This document shows positions 6,987 through 14,018 of a DNA stretch of 24,540 nucleotides, piece by piece (position 1 is the stretch's first letter; every line of letters begins with the position of its first letter). This stretch comes from a virus. A program made the position numbers and the translations under genes. The stretch lies in the IMG/VR virus record IMGVR_UViG_3300044641_007670, positions 1 through 24,540 of that record; one strand, 5' to 3'. Below the pieces are notes generated by a model. The model was given only the letters and a program-made list of their open reading frames with translations. It did not search any database and was not told where the DNA came from.

Positions 6987-7661
6987 TTAACCTAATTTAA
7001 TCTTGTTAATGAAACCAATCAAGGCTTCTCTTAAGAATGTATCAGTGCCATGTCTTGGCATGTTAGAAAGTTTTTCAGTAAGTTCTGCTTTAGCCTTAGC
7101 GGAACATTCAATAATACTCCCGTCAGGGCGGATCATATACTCTCTTGACTCCATGACAGATTCAAGCATAGCATTCTGTACTGAAGGCTGATGCACTACA
7201 TCAAGACAGATAAGATGGAAATTTGAAACGTGCTTGGCATCTGACATCTCTTGAATGTTACCTAAAGCGCGAGAAGAGATGCCCATTTTAATTCCGTCAG
7301 TAATAAGTGACTTAAGAAGTTGTCCCATTGGTGTATTGAGCACTTGGGACTTACCCATGAAGTAATTACCATTCTGTTTTAGTTCTGTAACAAGATGACA
7401 GGCATTAACAGGATTAACTTCAGTTGATTGTGGGTGATTCATCTCACCGATAGCTCTACGAGATTTAACCATCTCATCTGTATAACGGTTTACCTCTGTA
7501 ACCATCTCATCTAGTTTATAGATACGACCGTTTTGATTCTTTTGCTCGGCCATTAAGAACGGACCAGTGATGTAGAGTTTTTGTTCCCCTTGACGGTTTT
7601 TTTCCTCAATCATGAAATCAAGTCCGTCATGGATGTCTTCGACTAAAAATTTAAGTCCCAT
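6987..7661 (-). CDS. gp21: Prohead maturation protease (T4 gp21-like serine protease)
   Basis: A 224-aa protein, near the 212 aa of T4 gp21. It matures the prohead by cutting scaffold, core and capsid proteins. The herpesvirus-type serine protease signature is visible: GEMNHP with catalytic His at residue 76, and GISSRALG with the nucleophile Ser among residues 129-130. D154 in ICLDVV is a candidate third residue. The N-terminus contains ITGPFLMAEQKNQNGRIY, typical of the family. It is followed 3 bases later by the small core protein, then the scaffold and capsid genes, which are its substrates. TTAAATAA lies 9 bases before the ATG at 7661 with no Shine-Dalgarno sequence, and the upstream 66 bases are a divergent promoter region shared with the plus-strand membrane protein. 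Confidence 0.95.
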   Translation of the reverse strand: MGLKFLVEDIHDGLDFMIEEKNRQGEQKLYITGPFLMAEQKNQNGRIYKLDEMVTEVNRYTDEMVKSRRAIGEMNHPQSTEVNPVNACHLVTELKQNGNYFMGKSQVLNTPMGQLLKSLITDGIKMGISSRALGNIQEMSDAKHVSNFHLICLDVVHQPSVQNAMLESVMESREYMIRPDGSIIECSAKAKAELTEKLSNMPRHGTDTFLREALIGFINKIKLG

Positions 7662-7670
7662 ATGTTTCTA

Positions 7671-7678
7671 TTATTTAA
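7671..7678 (-). promoter_or_regulatory. TTAAATAA start-site motif before the protease gene
   Basis: The minus strand reads TTAAATAA 9 bases before the ATG at 7661. It is the likely head of the gp21 - gp67-like - gp22 - gp23 transcript. Confidence 0.45.
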
Positions 7679-7688
7679 GCTACTAGGT

Positions 7689-7719
7689 TATAATTTCTCA
7701 AGTTAAAATAGCATAAATA
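7689..7719 (+). promoter_or_regulatory. Plus-strand promoter candidates: TATAAT and CATAAATA
   Basis: In the 66-base divergent gap the plus strand has TATAAT (7689-7694), a consensus sigma-70 -10 word without a good -35. It also has CATAAATA (7712-7719), 7 of 8 to the T4 late consensus, 8 bases before the ATG at 7728. Either could drive the membrane protein gene; the sequence does not decide which. Confidence 0.35.
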
Positions 7720-7727
7720 TTGCTACT

Positions 7728-8606
7728 ATGTTTACAGCATTGTTAGCCTTTACGGCATTACTTGTAGCTGGGTGTGGTGCCTATTTTTCCGTACTCGGTA
7801 TAGCAACACTATTTTCTGGTCATTTCTGGCAGGTGGCTATTATGGCAGGATCTCTTGAACTGGGTAAATTAGTCGCCACCTCTTTCTTGTATCGTTACTG
7901 GAAGAAGATTATTTGGTTTCTTAAACTGTATATGATAGCAGCCGTACTAGTGCTCATGGTTATTACATCAATGGGTATTTTTGGTTACCTTTCATCAGGT
8001 TATCAAGTTAATGCAGGTAAGACTGAATTAATTGATAATAAGGTTTCTCTTATTGAACAACAAAAGACAAATATTAAAAATGAAATTGACCAGATTAACG
8101 CGCGTATTACTACGCTTAATGAGGCTCGTAAATCTCAAGAAGCTCGTCTCCCGCAAATGTCACGCCGCTCTGCAGCACCCGTCTATGAAGACATGGCAAG
8201 AGCTGCAGAAGAGATTAAAGGTCTAACAGCAAGAGCACAAGAACTTCAAACAACGGTTTTTGAAAAGGATAATGAACTTATTACATTGAGTAGTGAAGGT
8301 AACGAGGTACATGATATTGGTACTTTTAAATTTGTAGCTGAATCAGTTGGCTTACCTCTCGATACAGTTGTAAAGATTTTTATTATCTGTATTGTTTTAG
8401 TATTTGATCCTTTAGCTGTAGCTTTAGTATTAGCTTATAATATTGCTCGAGGTGGTTCGGTATTAAAAGAAACTAAAACAAAACAACTTTTAGTTGATGA
8501 ACCAATTCCTGCACAGCCTAAAACTAAAACAATTATAACAGAAGAGATTATTGAAGAGGTAGTTCCTGATTCAGGAAAGACGAGAAAGTATTCTTCAAAG
8601 CCCTAA
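7728..8606 (+). CDS. Phage inner-membrane protein with central coiled coil
   Basis: A 292-aa protein with three N-terminal hydrophobic segments (about residues 4-27, 33-55 and 64-90). A Glu/Lys/Gln-rich coiled coil follows at about 98-195, then a fourth membrane segment at about 212-240 (FIICIVLVFDPLAVALVLAY) and a charged, Lys/Glu-rich soluble tail. The segment pattern, including AIMAGSLELGKLVATSFLYR and MVITSMGIFGYLS, matches a membrane-protein type I remember from many marine T4-like phages; no function is established there as far as I know. It sits on the strand opposite the virion genes, so it is probably not a virion part. A role at the host envelope (lysis control, exclusion or membrane remodelling) is speculation. 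No holin or spanin signature was recognised. The endonuclease gene follows in the same frame, only 9 bases after its stop. Confidence 0.88.
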   Translation: MFTALLAFTALLVAGCGAYFSVLGIATLFSGHFWQVAIMAGSLELGKLVATSFLYRYWKKIIWFLKLYMIAAVLVLMVITSMGIFGYLSSGYQVNAGKTELIDNKVSLIEQQKTNIKNEIDQINARITTLNEARKSQEARLPQMSRRSAAPVYEDMARAAEEIKGLTARAQELQTTVFEKDNELITLSSEGNEVHDIGTFKFVAESVGLPLDTVVKIFIICIVLVFDPLAVALVLAYNIARGGSVLKETKTKQLLVDEPIPAQPKTKTIITEEIIEEVVPDSGKTRKYSSKP

Positions 8607-8615
8607 ATTAGATCA

Positions 8616-9404
8616 TTGTTTAGCTGCACGTTTTGCTTAAATAATTACGTGCAAAAAGGTACAGGGTTAACATACGAGCAACGTCAAGAGCGGTTTAATA
8701 GACACATTAAGCCATTAATATTACAAAATTTAACTGTATCGGAAATTACTAATCATATTAATTTAAAACCAACTCAAATAAGGGTTGAATGTAATAATTT
8801 TTGTTCAAAAGAACTTTTAAAATTATTACGGTATAACACTCGTAAAAGAGTAAATACTGTCTTAGGGGATAATGTTCGAAGAAAAGAAAAAAGCAAACAA
8901 AGATATTTTAAAATTATACAGCCTTTAATATGGGAAGGTTTAACAGCAATAGATATAACTAAAAAGCTAAAATTAAAAGCACCAAGTGTTGTAAGATTTG
9001 ATACTAGAAAGTATGGAACAGAAGAAGATAATATGCAGTTAAAGTTAAATGGTATTATTAAAAAAAGAAACACTTTAATAAAGCTTATTACTACAAAGAC
9101 TAGTAGACCAGAAAAAGATTTATATCAAATAGCATTAAGGTATTTTCCAACTGCTCAACACAAATACAAAATTTTAAGTGATAAAAATTATTTTTGGGAA
9201 CTTGATATCGCTATACCTGAATTAAAATTAAATTTTGAATATGATGGTTATCATTGGCACAAAAATCAAGAAAAAAGAGAATTAATAAGAGACAATTTCT
9301 TAAAACAGAATGGATGGAAGGTTTTTAGATTTAAATACGGTGAATCACCGTCGTATGATATATTAGAACAAGCATTTAAAGACCAAGTTCTTTCTCAGTT
9401 ATAA
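8616..9404 (+). CDS. Vsr/EDxHD-like homing endonuclease with duplicated helix-turn-helix
   Basis: A 262-aa frame starting at TTG 8616, the first usable start after the preceding stop; GTG at 8649 is an alternative. The C-terminal domain (about residues 160-262) has the Vsr-like nuclease pattern: SRPEKDLY, then WELDIAIPELKLNFEYDGYH with WH next, then RDNFLKQNGWKVFRFKY. Candidate catalytic residues are E166, D197, E208/D210, H213/H215 and D226. The N-terminal half carries two related helix-turn-helix units (about 26-60 and 96-132; LILQNLTVSEITNHINLK and LIWEGLTAIDITKKLKLK) and a lone CTFC pair at 4-7. It would cut a specific phage site and spread its own gene. The gene is very AT-rich, lies on the plus strand inside a structural region, and overlaps the end of gp4 tail-to-tail by 29 bases, all in line with an inserted mobile gene. 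No intron was seen. Confidence 0.85.
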   Translation: MFSCTFCLNNYVQKGTGLTYEQRQERFNRHIKPLILQNLTVSEITNHINLKPTQIRVECNNFCSKELLKLLRYNTRKRVNTVLGDNVRRKEKSKQRYFKIIQPLIWEGLTAIDITKKLKLKAPSVVRFDTRKYGTEEDNMQLKLNGIIKKRNTLIKLITTKTSRPEKDLYQIALRYFPTAQHKYKILSDKNYFWELDIAIPELKLNFEYDGYHWHKNQEKRELIRDNFLKQNGWKVFRFKYGESPSYDILEQAFKDQVLSQL

Positions 9405-9828
9405 TCTGAAATTCATATCCTTTTTTCTTGCACCAGGCCATGGCCGCTTCCCACTTTGCTCTATTCTTTACATACTCGGCTTGACGCCTTAATAATGATT
9501 TTGTGTTACGGCTTGGTTTTGGAGGCATCGTTTGAATAGAGGGTTTAATTTCTATAAGATATTTTTTGAGTTCGCCGTTTTTTGTTTTAAGTGTTATATT
9601 AGAGTCAACAAAATAACGAGAGACTTTACCAGTAAGAGGGTTTTGATAAGGAACTATAATTGATTCTGACCCCCAACTTATTACAGCTGGATTATAATCA
9701 CACCATCTAAAGTATTTTAATTCGTAAGAAGAACGGTAAAGAATAGGTAGAGTTCCTTTATACTTTTCCGGATGATTGGGTTTAAAAATACCCTGCTTAA
9801 ACTTTGATGTTCTTTTTCTTTGTAGCAT
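9376..9828 (-). CDS. gp4: Head completion nuclease (T4 gp4/gp50-like)
   Basis: A 150-aa protein, the same length as T4 gp4. In T4 it acts at the end of head filling, before tail joining. Family features are visible: KFKQGIFKPNHPEKYKG near the N-terminus, then ILYRSSYELKYFRWCDYNPA, ISWGSESIIVPYQNPLTGKV, a central LIEIKPSIQTMPP (E-x-K of a PD-(D/E)xK-type nuclease), and a C-terminal NRAKWEAAMAWCKKKGYEF with ITEKELG. I chose ATG 9828, which overlaps the stop of the preceding 90-aa gene as TAATG and points to translational coupling. A TTG two codons upstream is also possible. The 3' end overlaps the plus-strand endonuclease gene. Its placement right after gp13 differs from T4. Confidence 0.92.
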   Translation of the reverse strand: MLQRKRTSKFKQGIFKPNHPEKYKGTLPILYRSSYELKYFRWCDYNPAVISWGSESIIVPYQNPLTGKVSRYFVDSNITLKTKNGELKKYLIEIKPSIQTMPPKPSRNTKSLLRRQAEYVKNRAKWEAAMAWCKKKGYEFQIITEKELGL

Positions 9829-10100
9829 TACCAATTCTTACAAGAAAAGTATTTTGCAGTTCCTGGTTTAGCTGTTGAGCATTTGTGACGAGCTCTAAAT
9901 GATTTACGTTTTTTAGGATTTGACTTTTTAATTCTAAGATTAGGATCTCCATAATGCACTCTTTTTAACTTACCGTTTACTCGGGTGCAACGCATATACT
10001 TTTTATCTGAACGACTTGAAGGCATTTGCTTTGTAACCTTTGTGCATCTACCGCCTTTTGCTTCTTCTAAAATTTCTAATACAGTGTTATTAAAGTTCAT
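9828..10100 (-). CDS. 90-aa basic, Cys-containing conserved phage protein
   Basis: A small basic protein with four Cys residues (GGRCTKV, YMRCTRV, RHKCSTA, YFSCKNW). The core YGDPNLRIKKSNPKKRKSF followed by RARHKCSTA...YFSCKNW matches a small protein type I recall from many T4-like and marine phages, with no assigned function. The Cys spacing and basic character would suit a small metal-binding or nucleic-acid-binding fold, but this is inference. It lies between gp13 (8-base gap) and gp4 (TAATG overlap), so it is co-expressed with head completion and neck proteins and may take part in that step. There is no Shine-Dalgarno sequence or TAAATA motif before its ATG, as expected for an internal gene of an operon. 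Confidence 0.85.
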   Translation of the reverse strand: MNFNNTVLEILEEAKGGRCTKVTKQMPSSRSDKKYMRCTRVNGKLKRVHYGDPNLRIKKSNPKKRKSFRARHKCSTAKPGTAKYFSCKNW

Positions 10101-10108
10101 AATAGTAA

Positions 10109-10969
10109 TTATCCAATAAAGAACATCGCTCCGGTGACGTCTTCGTAAGTATTTTTTAATTCAGATTCTAAGGCGTCTCTTTCTGAAAGACCTTGAGACA
10201 TAAAGTCAGAGTAGTTTACTTGACCACCGCCAAAGAGATTTGTACCACCATATTTGCCTCTAACATTACCTACAATAATTTTGCAAAGAGCTAAGGTATA
10301 GCGGTATATCCATCTTTCGTTAATCAAATCTTTTATTGGTCTTTCCAAGTAACAACCCACAACACCGAGGTAAGATTGTTCTGGAATAGGTTCTGGTATA
10401 ATTCTTAAAACCTGACTTTTAGGGTCAAATCTGTAATGTGGAGTCATGGCAAGAACTTTATTTCTTGTATCAATAAAACCTTTAAGTACTTCCCAAGTTA
10501 TAAGATCAAATCCGAAGTTACCAATCATATAACTAGAATAGATTTGCTGTGCCATAGCTTGTTCTAAAGTGAATAATGTATTAATACCTGTTGTTTCGCC
10601 GTAGGTAAAAGAAAAACAATCAAGCACTCTTCTATAAGAATTTAAATCGTAATCGTATCCAGCTGATAAACCAGGGGTAATAGACTTGTACATTTCAGGT
10701 GTTTGATTTATAAGTGTAGCAACATCTATACCAACACCTCTTACATATTTTGTTGAATCAAAAATTAAAAACTCTTCTGTATACCCGGCATACTTTGTAA
10801 AGAATTCCATAGCTTGGGCAATACAATCATATATTTGTTCATTAGCTATTTCTACGTTAACTAAAGGTTCTCCCATTTGACGACGAATTCTATGAGCTAA
10901 TCCATCATAGCTTTTTATAATAGAATTAAAATTAGTAGATCCTGAGGTATAACGTGGTAATACGTTCAT
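10109..10969 (-). CDS. gp13: Neck protein (T4 gp13-like)
   Basis: A 286-aa protein (T4 gp13 is 309 aa). In T4, gp13 and gp14 form the neck closing the filled head and connecting the tail. Similarity rests on the N-terminal helix region IRRQMGEPLVNVEIANEQI followed by a helical stretch and EEFLIFDS, the pattern RxxLGEPxVxVExxDEQ seen in gp13-type proteins. Supporting features are the central LTPHYRFDPK-like strand region (MTPHYRFDPKSQVLRIIPEP), the ALCKIIVGNVRGKYGG helix, and the short hydrophobic end MFFIG. It lies directly downstream of the gp14-like gene (15-base gap). TTAAATAA precedes the ATG at 10969 by 4 bases. The assignment combines motif and context; a different T4-type connector protein is the main alternative. 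Confidence 0.78.
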   Translation of the reverse strand: MNVLPRYTSGSTNFNSIIKSYDGLAHRIRRQMGEPLVNVEIANEQIYDCIAQAMEFFTKYAGYTEEFLIFDSTKYVRGVGIDVATLINQTPEMYKSITPGLSAGYDYDLNSYRRVLDCFSFTYGETTGINTLFTLEQAMAQQIYSSYMIGNFGFDLITWEVLKGFIDTRNKVLAMTPHYRFDPKSQVLRIIPEPIPEQSYLGVVGCYLERPIKDLINERWIYRYTLALCKIIVGNVRGKYGGTNLFGGGQVNYSDFMSQGLSERDALESELKNTYEDVTGAMFFIG

Positions 10970-10973
10970 ATTG

Positions 10974-10981
10974 TTATTTAA
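10974..10981 (-). promoter_or_regulatory. TTAAATAA start-site motif
   Basis: The minus strand reads TTAAATAA only 4 bases before the ATG at 10969, in the 15-base gap after the gp14-like gene. If it were a -10 element the transcript would begin at or inside the start codon. Confidence 0.35.
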
Positions 10982-10984
10982 TTG

Positions 10985-11698
10985 TTATAGTTCTTTTAAC
11001 CCGCCATAGTAACCATAAATTTCAGTTTTTTCTTTATTAGGTAAAGTGTCCTGGTCGACAATACATTTTGCTGCTTTATCGTTTGATTGCTCGTATGGTT
11101 GTACCAATTCTTCAGGGTTAGCTCCTCCAGCTTCTCTTCCATATTCTTCATCATCATTAAATTGCACATTAAGGGGCTCTCTTGGTGCACCAGGCTCGTA
11201 AGAGTATTCCCAACGTTTACATTTTATAACCCAAATATAATGACCCATAAGTTGATTGGCATTAAATTGTAAATTTTGATCATCTCGCTCAGTTATTTCA
11301 TATACAGGTGCACCTCTACCGCCGGGTCTGTCTCCAGCTCCACCGTATTCTTTTAATTCAATTAAATCTCCAGCCTTAGGTTCTCTATATTCTCCAAATG
11401 TTTCTTGAAATGATGATAAATGTAAAACACAAGTCATATCACAATCAGCCATAATACCAAACTTTGAAAGCATAATAGCATCGTTTGTAATATCTGTTAA
11501 CATTAAGATTGGACCTGCAGACATAAAAGGTGTTGTAGGGTCTTCTCCGTAAAGATAATAATGAGTAGAAAGAGTGTAACCGTGGGTGTAGTATGTTACT
11601 TCTGCACCATAGTGTTCTATTTGCTCTTTCCAATAGCCAGAGATTAATGTTCTCTCGTTATCGTTTTTTGTTTTGTCGAGATAACGAACTCTTTCCAT
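10985..11698 (-). CDS. gp14: Neck protein (T4 gp14-like)
   Basis: A 237-aa protein (T4 gp14 is 256 aa), a partner of gp13 in the T4 neck. The similarity is in the middle: VTYYTHGYTLSTHYYLYGED followed by PTTPFMSAGP, LSKFGIMADCDMTCVLHLSSF, EPKAGDLIELKEYG and VYEITERDDQN. These follow T4 gp14's order of YYVPR..V..D...GED, FSNFGMQVQDEVTLSI, P.EGDLIYFP and FEINWV. A Gly/Arg loop (GGAGDRPGGRGAP) interrupts the GDLI strand region. The C-terminal third is acidic and probably flexible. The ATG at 11698 comes one base after the previous gene's stop, so coupling is likely. Confidence 0.82.
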   Translation of the reverse strand: MERVRYLDKTKNDNERTLISGYWKEQIEHYGAEVTYYTHGYTLSTHYYLYGEDPTTPFMSAGPILMLTDITNDAIMLSKFGIMADCDMTCVLHLSSFQETFGEYREPKAGDLIELKEYGGAGDRPGGRGAPVYEITERDDQNLQFNANQLMGHYIWVIKCKRWEYSYEPGAPREPLNVQFNDDEEYGREAGGANPEELVQPYEQSNDKAAKCIVDQDTLPNKEKTEIYGYYGGLKEL

Positions 11699-11699
11699 G

Positions 11700-12278
11700 T
11701 TAAATTTTTGTTAGTTTTGCAAGTCCTCTTTTTAAAGATGTTTTTCTTTTTTTAGAAGTTGGATCTTCTGTAAGATGACTTAAATCGGTTTTTGCTTCAC
11801 CTAAGAATCTTGGTTTTTTAATCCATTTTTCTGTAAACGGGTGATAGATAGCCGGGTATCTGTCTTTATCTAAATCTCTAATTGTAGGGATGTAATAGAT
11901 AGGGTGTAAGGTACCAGTAGCTAACCGTCCATTAATTTGTTTAATTGCTTGTAGAATTCGTTCCTTAAGCATATCATCTAAATTTGTTTTATTAATTTGA
12001 ACTAAAACGTTTATTGAGCATTTTTCAGATGAGTCTTTTTCTAGAACAGGGCCAATAATAAAATAATCCCAAACTCTTTTTCTTATACCCTCCCCTTCTG
12101 CTAAATTTATACGTTCAATATCTTGAAAAATTTGAGTTTTAACTTCAGGCTGTAATTTTGGATCTCCACCATCTGGTAAAAAGTACCACACACGAGGATC
12201 TAAAGAATTGGGGGAAATAGGATTTGTATGATATTTGAGGTATGTTTTACTAAGTTCCTCTTCAAACAGTTTCTTCAT
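11700..12278 (-). CDS. Possible degenerate nucleotidyltransferase-fold phage protein
   Basis: A 192-aa protein without a firm family match. Its layout follows a phage nucleotidyltransferase-like type I remember: a start box LDPRVW plus a 'PxV...' helix, then a strand-turn-strand region where active members have GS and a D-x-D pair, and later a 'Y....P.T..WIK.P' box. Here the boxes are LDPRVWYFLPDG (26-37), LQPEVKTQIFQDI (42-54), DYFIIGPVLEKDSSEKCSIN followed by VLVQIN (71-96), and YPAIYHPFTEKWIKKP (141-156). The GS is replaced by GP and the D-x-D by S-I-N, so catalysis is unlikely if the relation holds. The C-terminus is basic. It is the first gene after the terminator at 12304-12346 and heads the neck operon, with TTAAATA 6 bases before the ATG. 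Confidence 0.6.
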   Translation of the reverse strand: MKKLFEEELSKTYLKYHTNPISPNSLDPRVWYFLPDGGDPKLQPEVKTQIFQDIERINLAEGEGIRKRVWDYFIIGPVLEKDSSEKCSINVLVQINKTNLDDMLKERILQAIKQINGRLATGTLHPIYYIPTIRDLDKDRYPAIYHPFTEKWIKKPRFLGEAKTDLSHLTEDPTSKKRKTSLKRGLAKLTKI

Positions 12279-12284
12279 ATATTG

Positions 12285-12291
12285 TATTTAA
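12285..12291 (-). promoter_or_regulatory. TTAAATA start-site motif heading the neck operon
   Basis: The minus strand reads TTAAATA 6 bases before the ATG at 12278 and just downstream of the hairpin terminator, so a new transcript is expected to start here. Confidence 0.45.
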
Positions 12292-12303
12292 GCAATTCCC
12301 TAT

Positions 12304-12346
12304 AAACAGAAACGGCCCCTTGCGGGGCCGTCTTTAATTTCTGTTT
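12304..12346. terminator. Strong GC hairpin terminator with an outer AT stem
   Basis: ACGGCCCC (12312-12319), loop TTGC, GGGGCCGT (12324-12331) form a perfect 8-bp GC-rich stem. The outer arms AAACAGAA (12304-12311) and TTCTGTTT (12339-12346) are also complementary. On the minus strand the inner stem is followed by TTCTGTTTATA. It separates the acidic protein gene from the 192-aa gene. Confidence 0.88.
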
Positions 12347-12353
12347 AGACTTC

Positions 12354-13163
12354 TTATTTAAAGAATTCGCCTTTTTTAACTGTTGACTTAACTTCAGGCT
12401 TACCTTTTGGTGATTGAAGTGCTTTGTCGTGAGCTTTGGCTGGCTTTAATTCAGGATCTGATTCAACATCACCGCCATGGGCTTTACCGCCATGTGGTTT
12501 TATTGAGCCGACTTTATTATTTTTATTTTGAAGAACTTTACTCTTATCTCCGAGAGGCTTTAATTCTGTTGCTTCACCCATTGGTTTTTCTTCTTCTTTT
12601 TCTTCTGTTTCTACTTCTTCTTCGGGTGTTTCTTCATCTCCAAATTCTGATTCTACTTCGTCTTCTTTCTCGTCTCCAGCTTCTTCAGATACTTTGTCGA
12701 GAATGGATTGAAGTTTTGACATAAGATCTTTAAGATCAGAAACCAAATCAGACACTTCATCTGCTTTACCTTCGAGTTCATCAACCATTTCATCATTTGA
12801 TGTTGGTACTTCAACGTCCATTTCTACAGTACCCATTTCTTCTTCTCCAGGAAATTGCTCATTGATTGTTGCTTTGAAGAGTTTTTCAAAGGAACCTTCA
12901 AATGACTTTTTAGGTGCTTCTAATGAATCTGTTGTCATTGAAAGTTTTTTTGGTGCACCTGCTTTAACATCAGTACCTTCAGCTTCTTCGGGTGTTTTTA
13001 AATCTTTTTTAACTTTTTCTGTGCCACCACCGTGTGCTAAAGCTACTTTATCACCTTTAGCAATTTGTTGATGACCTGCAGGTACTACTACGTTTGACTT
13101 ATTTGCTTCTTCGTTAAGAAGAACTTTTGATTCGTAGATTTCTTCAAGAGGATTTTTCTTCAT
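12354..13163 (-). CDS. Acidic, disordered-like phage protein, possible head/core component
   Basis: A 269-aa protein dominated by Glu, Lys, Asp and Ser. The N-terminus (MKKNPLEEIYESKVLLNEEA) is helical. A central helix EMVDELEGKADEVSDLVSDL with DLMSKLQSILDKV (about 124-158) could form a coiled coil; it is followed by a very acidic run (about 160-195) and a basic, Gly/His-containing tail (KPHGGKAHGGD) ending VKKGEFFK. No family is recognised and no membrane segment is seen. The composition resembles internal prohead or core proteins of T4-like phages, which are often acidic and proteolysed, and its place between fibre and neck genes allows that; this is inference. AATAAATA lies 12 bases before the ATG at 13163, and a strong terminator follows the stop. 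Confidence 0.78.
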   Translation of the reverse strand: MKKNPLEEIYESKVLLNEEANKSNVVVPAGHQQIAKGDKVALAHGGGTEKVKKDLKTPEEAEGTDVKAGAPKKLSMTTDSLEAPKKSFEGSFEKLFKATINEQFPGEEEMGTVEMDVEVPTSNDEMVDELEGKADEVSDLVSDLKDLMSKLQSILDKVSEEAGDEKEDEVESEFGDEETPEEEVETEEKEEEKPMGEATELKPLGDKSKVLQNKNNKVGSIKPHGGKAHGGDVESDPELKPAKAHDKALQSPKGKPEVKSTVKKGEFFK

Positions 13164-13175
13164 ATGTTGTAATTA

Positions 13176-13183
13176 TATTTATT
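13176..13183 (-). promoter_or_regulatory. AATAAATA late-promoter-like motif
   Basis: The minus strand reads AATAAATA 12 bases before the ATG at 13163, 7 of 8 to the T4 late consensus. With the terminator downstream, this gene could be its own transcription unit. Confidence 0.45.
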
Positions 13184-13198
13184 CTATTTAGGCTATTT

Positions 13199-14017
13199 TT
13201 ATGCGTTTACAACTAACTGTTTTGCTATACTTTTACTACCTCTATATATTGTAAGAGCACCATTATTATTACCACTAGCAGCTAATAATATTGTTGTATC
13301 AGACGTTCCTACTTCTATATTTGTTATGATATTTGCTTGAAAAGGGCCAAAAACACCCACGGTATCTAACCCTGTAGGGACTAGTGTAATAACGCTATCT
13401 GTTCTTAATAGTGCTCCAGTCTTTACAGGGCTCGCCACGAAAGAGGCTGATAAATTTCTCGCTAAGATAATTGCAACAGCATTCAAGTTTGCAAAAAGAT
13501 TATCAGCAGAAAGTATAAAGCCTGTAGATGTATTTTCAGTTCTATAATAAATATCCCAGTTAATTTCGTAAATTCTGTTTGCACTTAAGTTAATAACATT
13601 GTTAGAAAATACAGGGGTTGTAGCACCTATGTTTCCTCGAGAACTTGTTGCATTAAGATAGTAATTTGTTTCTAAACTACTCGCACTAATATTATATGTA
13701 GTACCTGTCCAAGTGCTAGATAATGTATTTACAGTTTCATAGGTAGATTCCCAATTGCTTGTTAAAGCTCTTACACCTGTATCTACACTGCTAGACCCAC
13801 CTGTTGAATTAATTGTAACAACACCAGTGCCCTCTATAGGGCTAATTGTTACATTAGTGCCCGCTATTATTTGAGCTACTCCAGCACTACCCGATGTAAA
13901 AAAAGAACTTATTGTTTGACATGAGGTGTCAAGATTACTAAAATTTGTATTAATAGTATTTAAAGAATCACCAATATACTCATTATCATTAATTTCTGTT
14001 GTGTATGTTCTGGCCAT
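13199..14017 (-). CDS. Fibre-like structural protein with shared N-terminal anchor
   Basis: A 272-aa, Ser/Thr/Asn-rich beta protein. Residues about 5-32 (YTTEINDNEYIGDSLNTINT followed by NFSNLD) match the start of the neighbouring RCC1 protein and resemble the GDSL..IN.NF..L element I recall at the N-termini of many phage fibre proteins, presumably a particle-attachment or trimerisation element. Then IAGTNVTISPIEGTGVVTIN (51-70) is a common phage fibre stalk motif. The C-terminal ~150 residues form a beta-rich domain with no recognised enzymatic motif (ends KSIAKQLVVNA). The ATG at 14017 follows the RCC1 gene's stop by one base, so the two are probably translated together and may share an attachment site. 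Confidence 0.8.
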   Translation of the reverse strand: MARTYTTEINDNEYIGDSLNTINTNFSNLDTSCQTISSFFTSGSAGVAQIIAGTNVTISPIEGTGVVTINSTGGSSSVDTGVRALTSNWESTYETVNTLSSTWTGTTYNISASSLETNYYLNATSSRGNIGATTPVFSNNVINLSANRIYEINWDIYYRTENTSTGFILSADNLFANLNAVAIILARNLSASFVASPVKTGALLRTDSVITLVPTGLDTVGVFGPFQANIITNIEVGTSDTTILLAASGNNNGALTIYRGSKSIAKQLVVNA

Positions 14018-14018
14018 A

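Noticed and set aside
9376-9420. Weak inverted repeats at the convergent gp4/endonuclease junction as a terminator
   Set aside because: Stems are only 4-6 bp with bulges and no T-run, so no terminator can be supported there.
9829-9834. TTG at 9834 as the start of gp4
   Set aside because: ATG 9828 in a TAATG overlap gives 150 aa, the T4 gp4 length; the TTG adds only two residues.
12407-12724. Leu-rich, membrane-like plus-strand reading frame
   Set aside because: It is the antisense of Glu/Lys-rich codons in the acidic protein (GAA/GAG read as TTC/CTC), a composition artefact.
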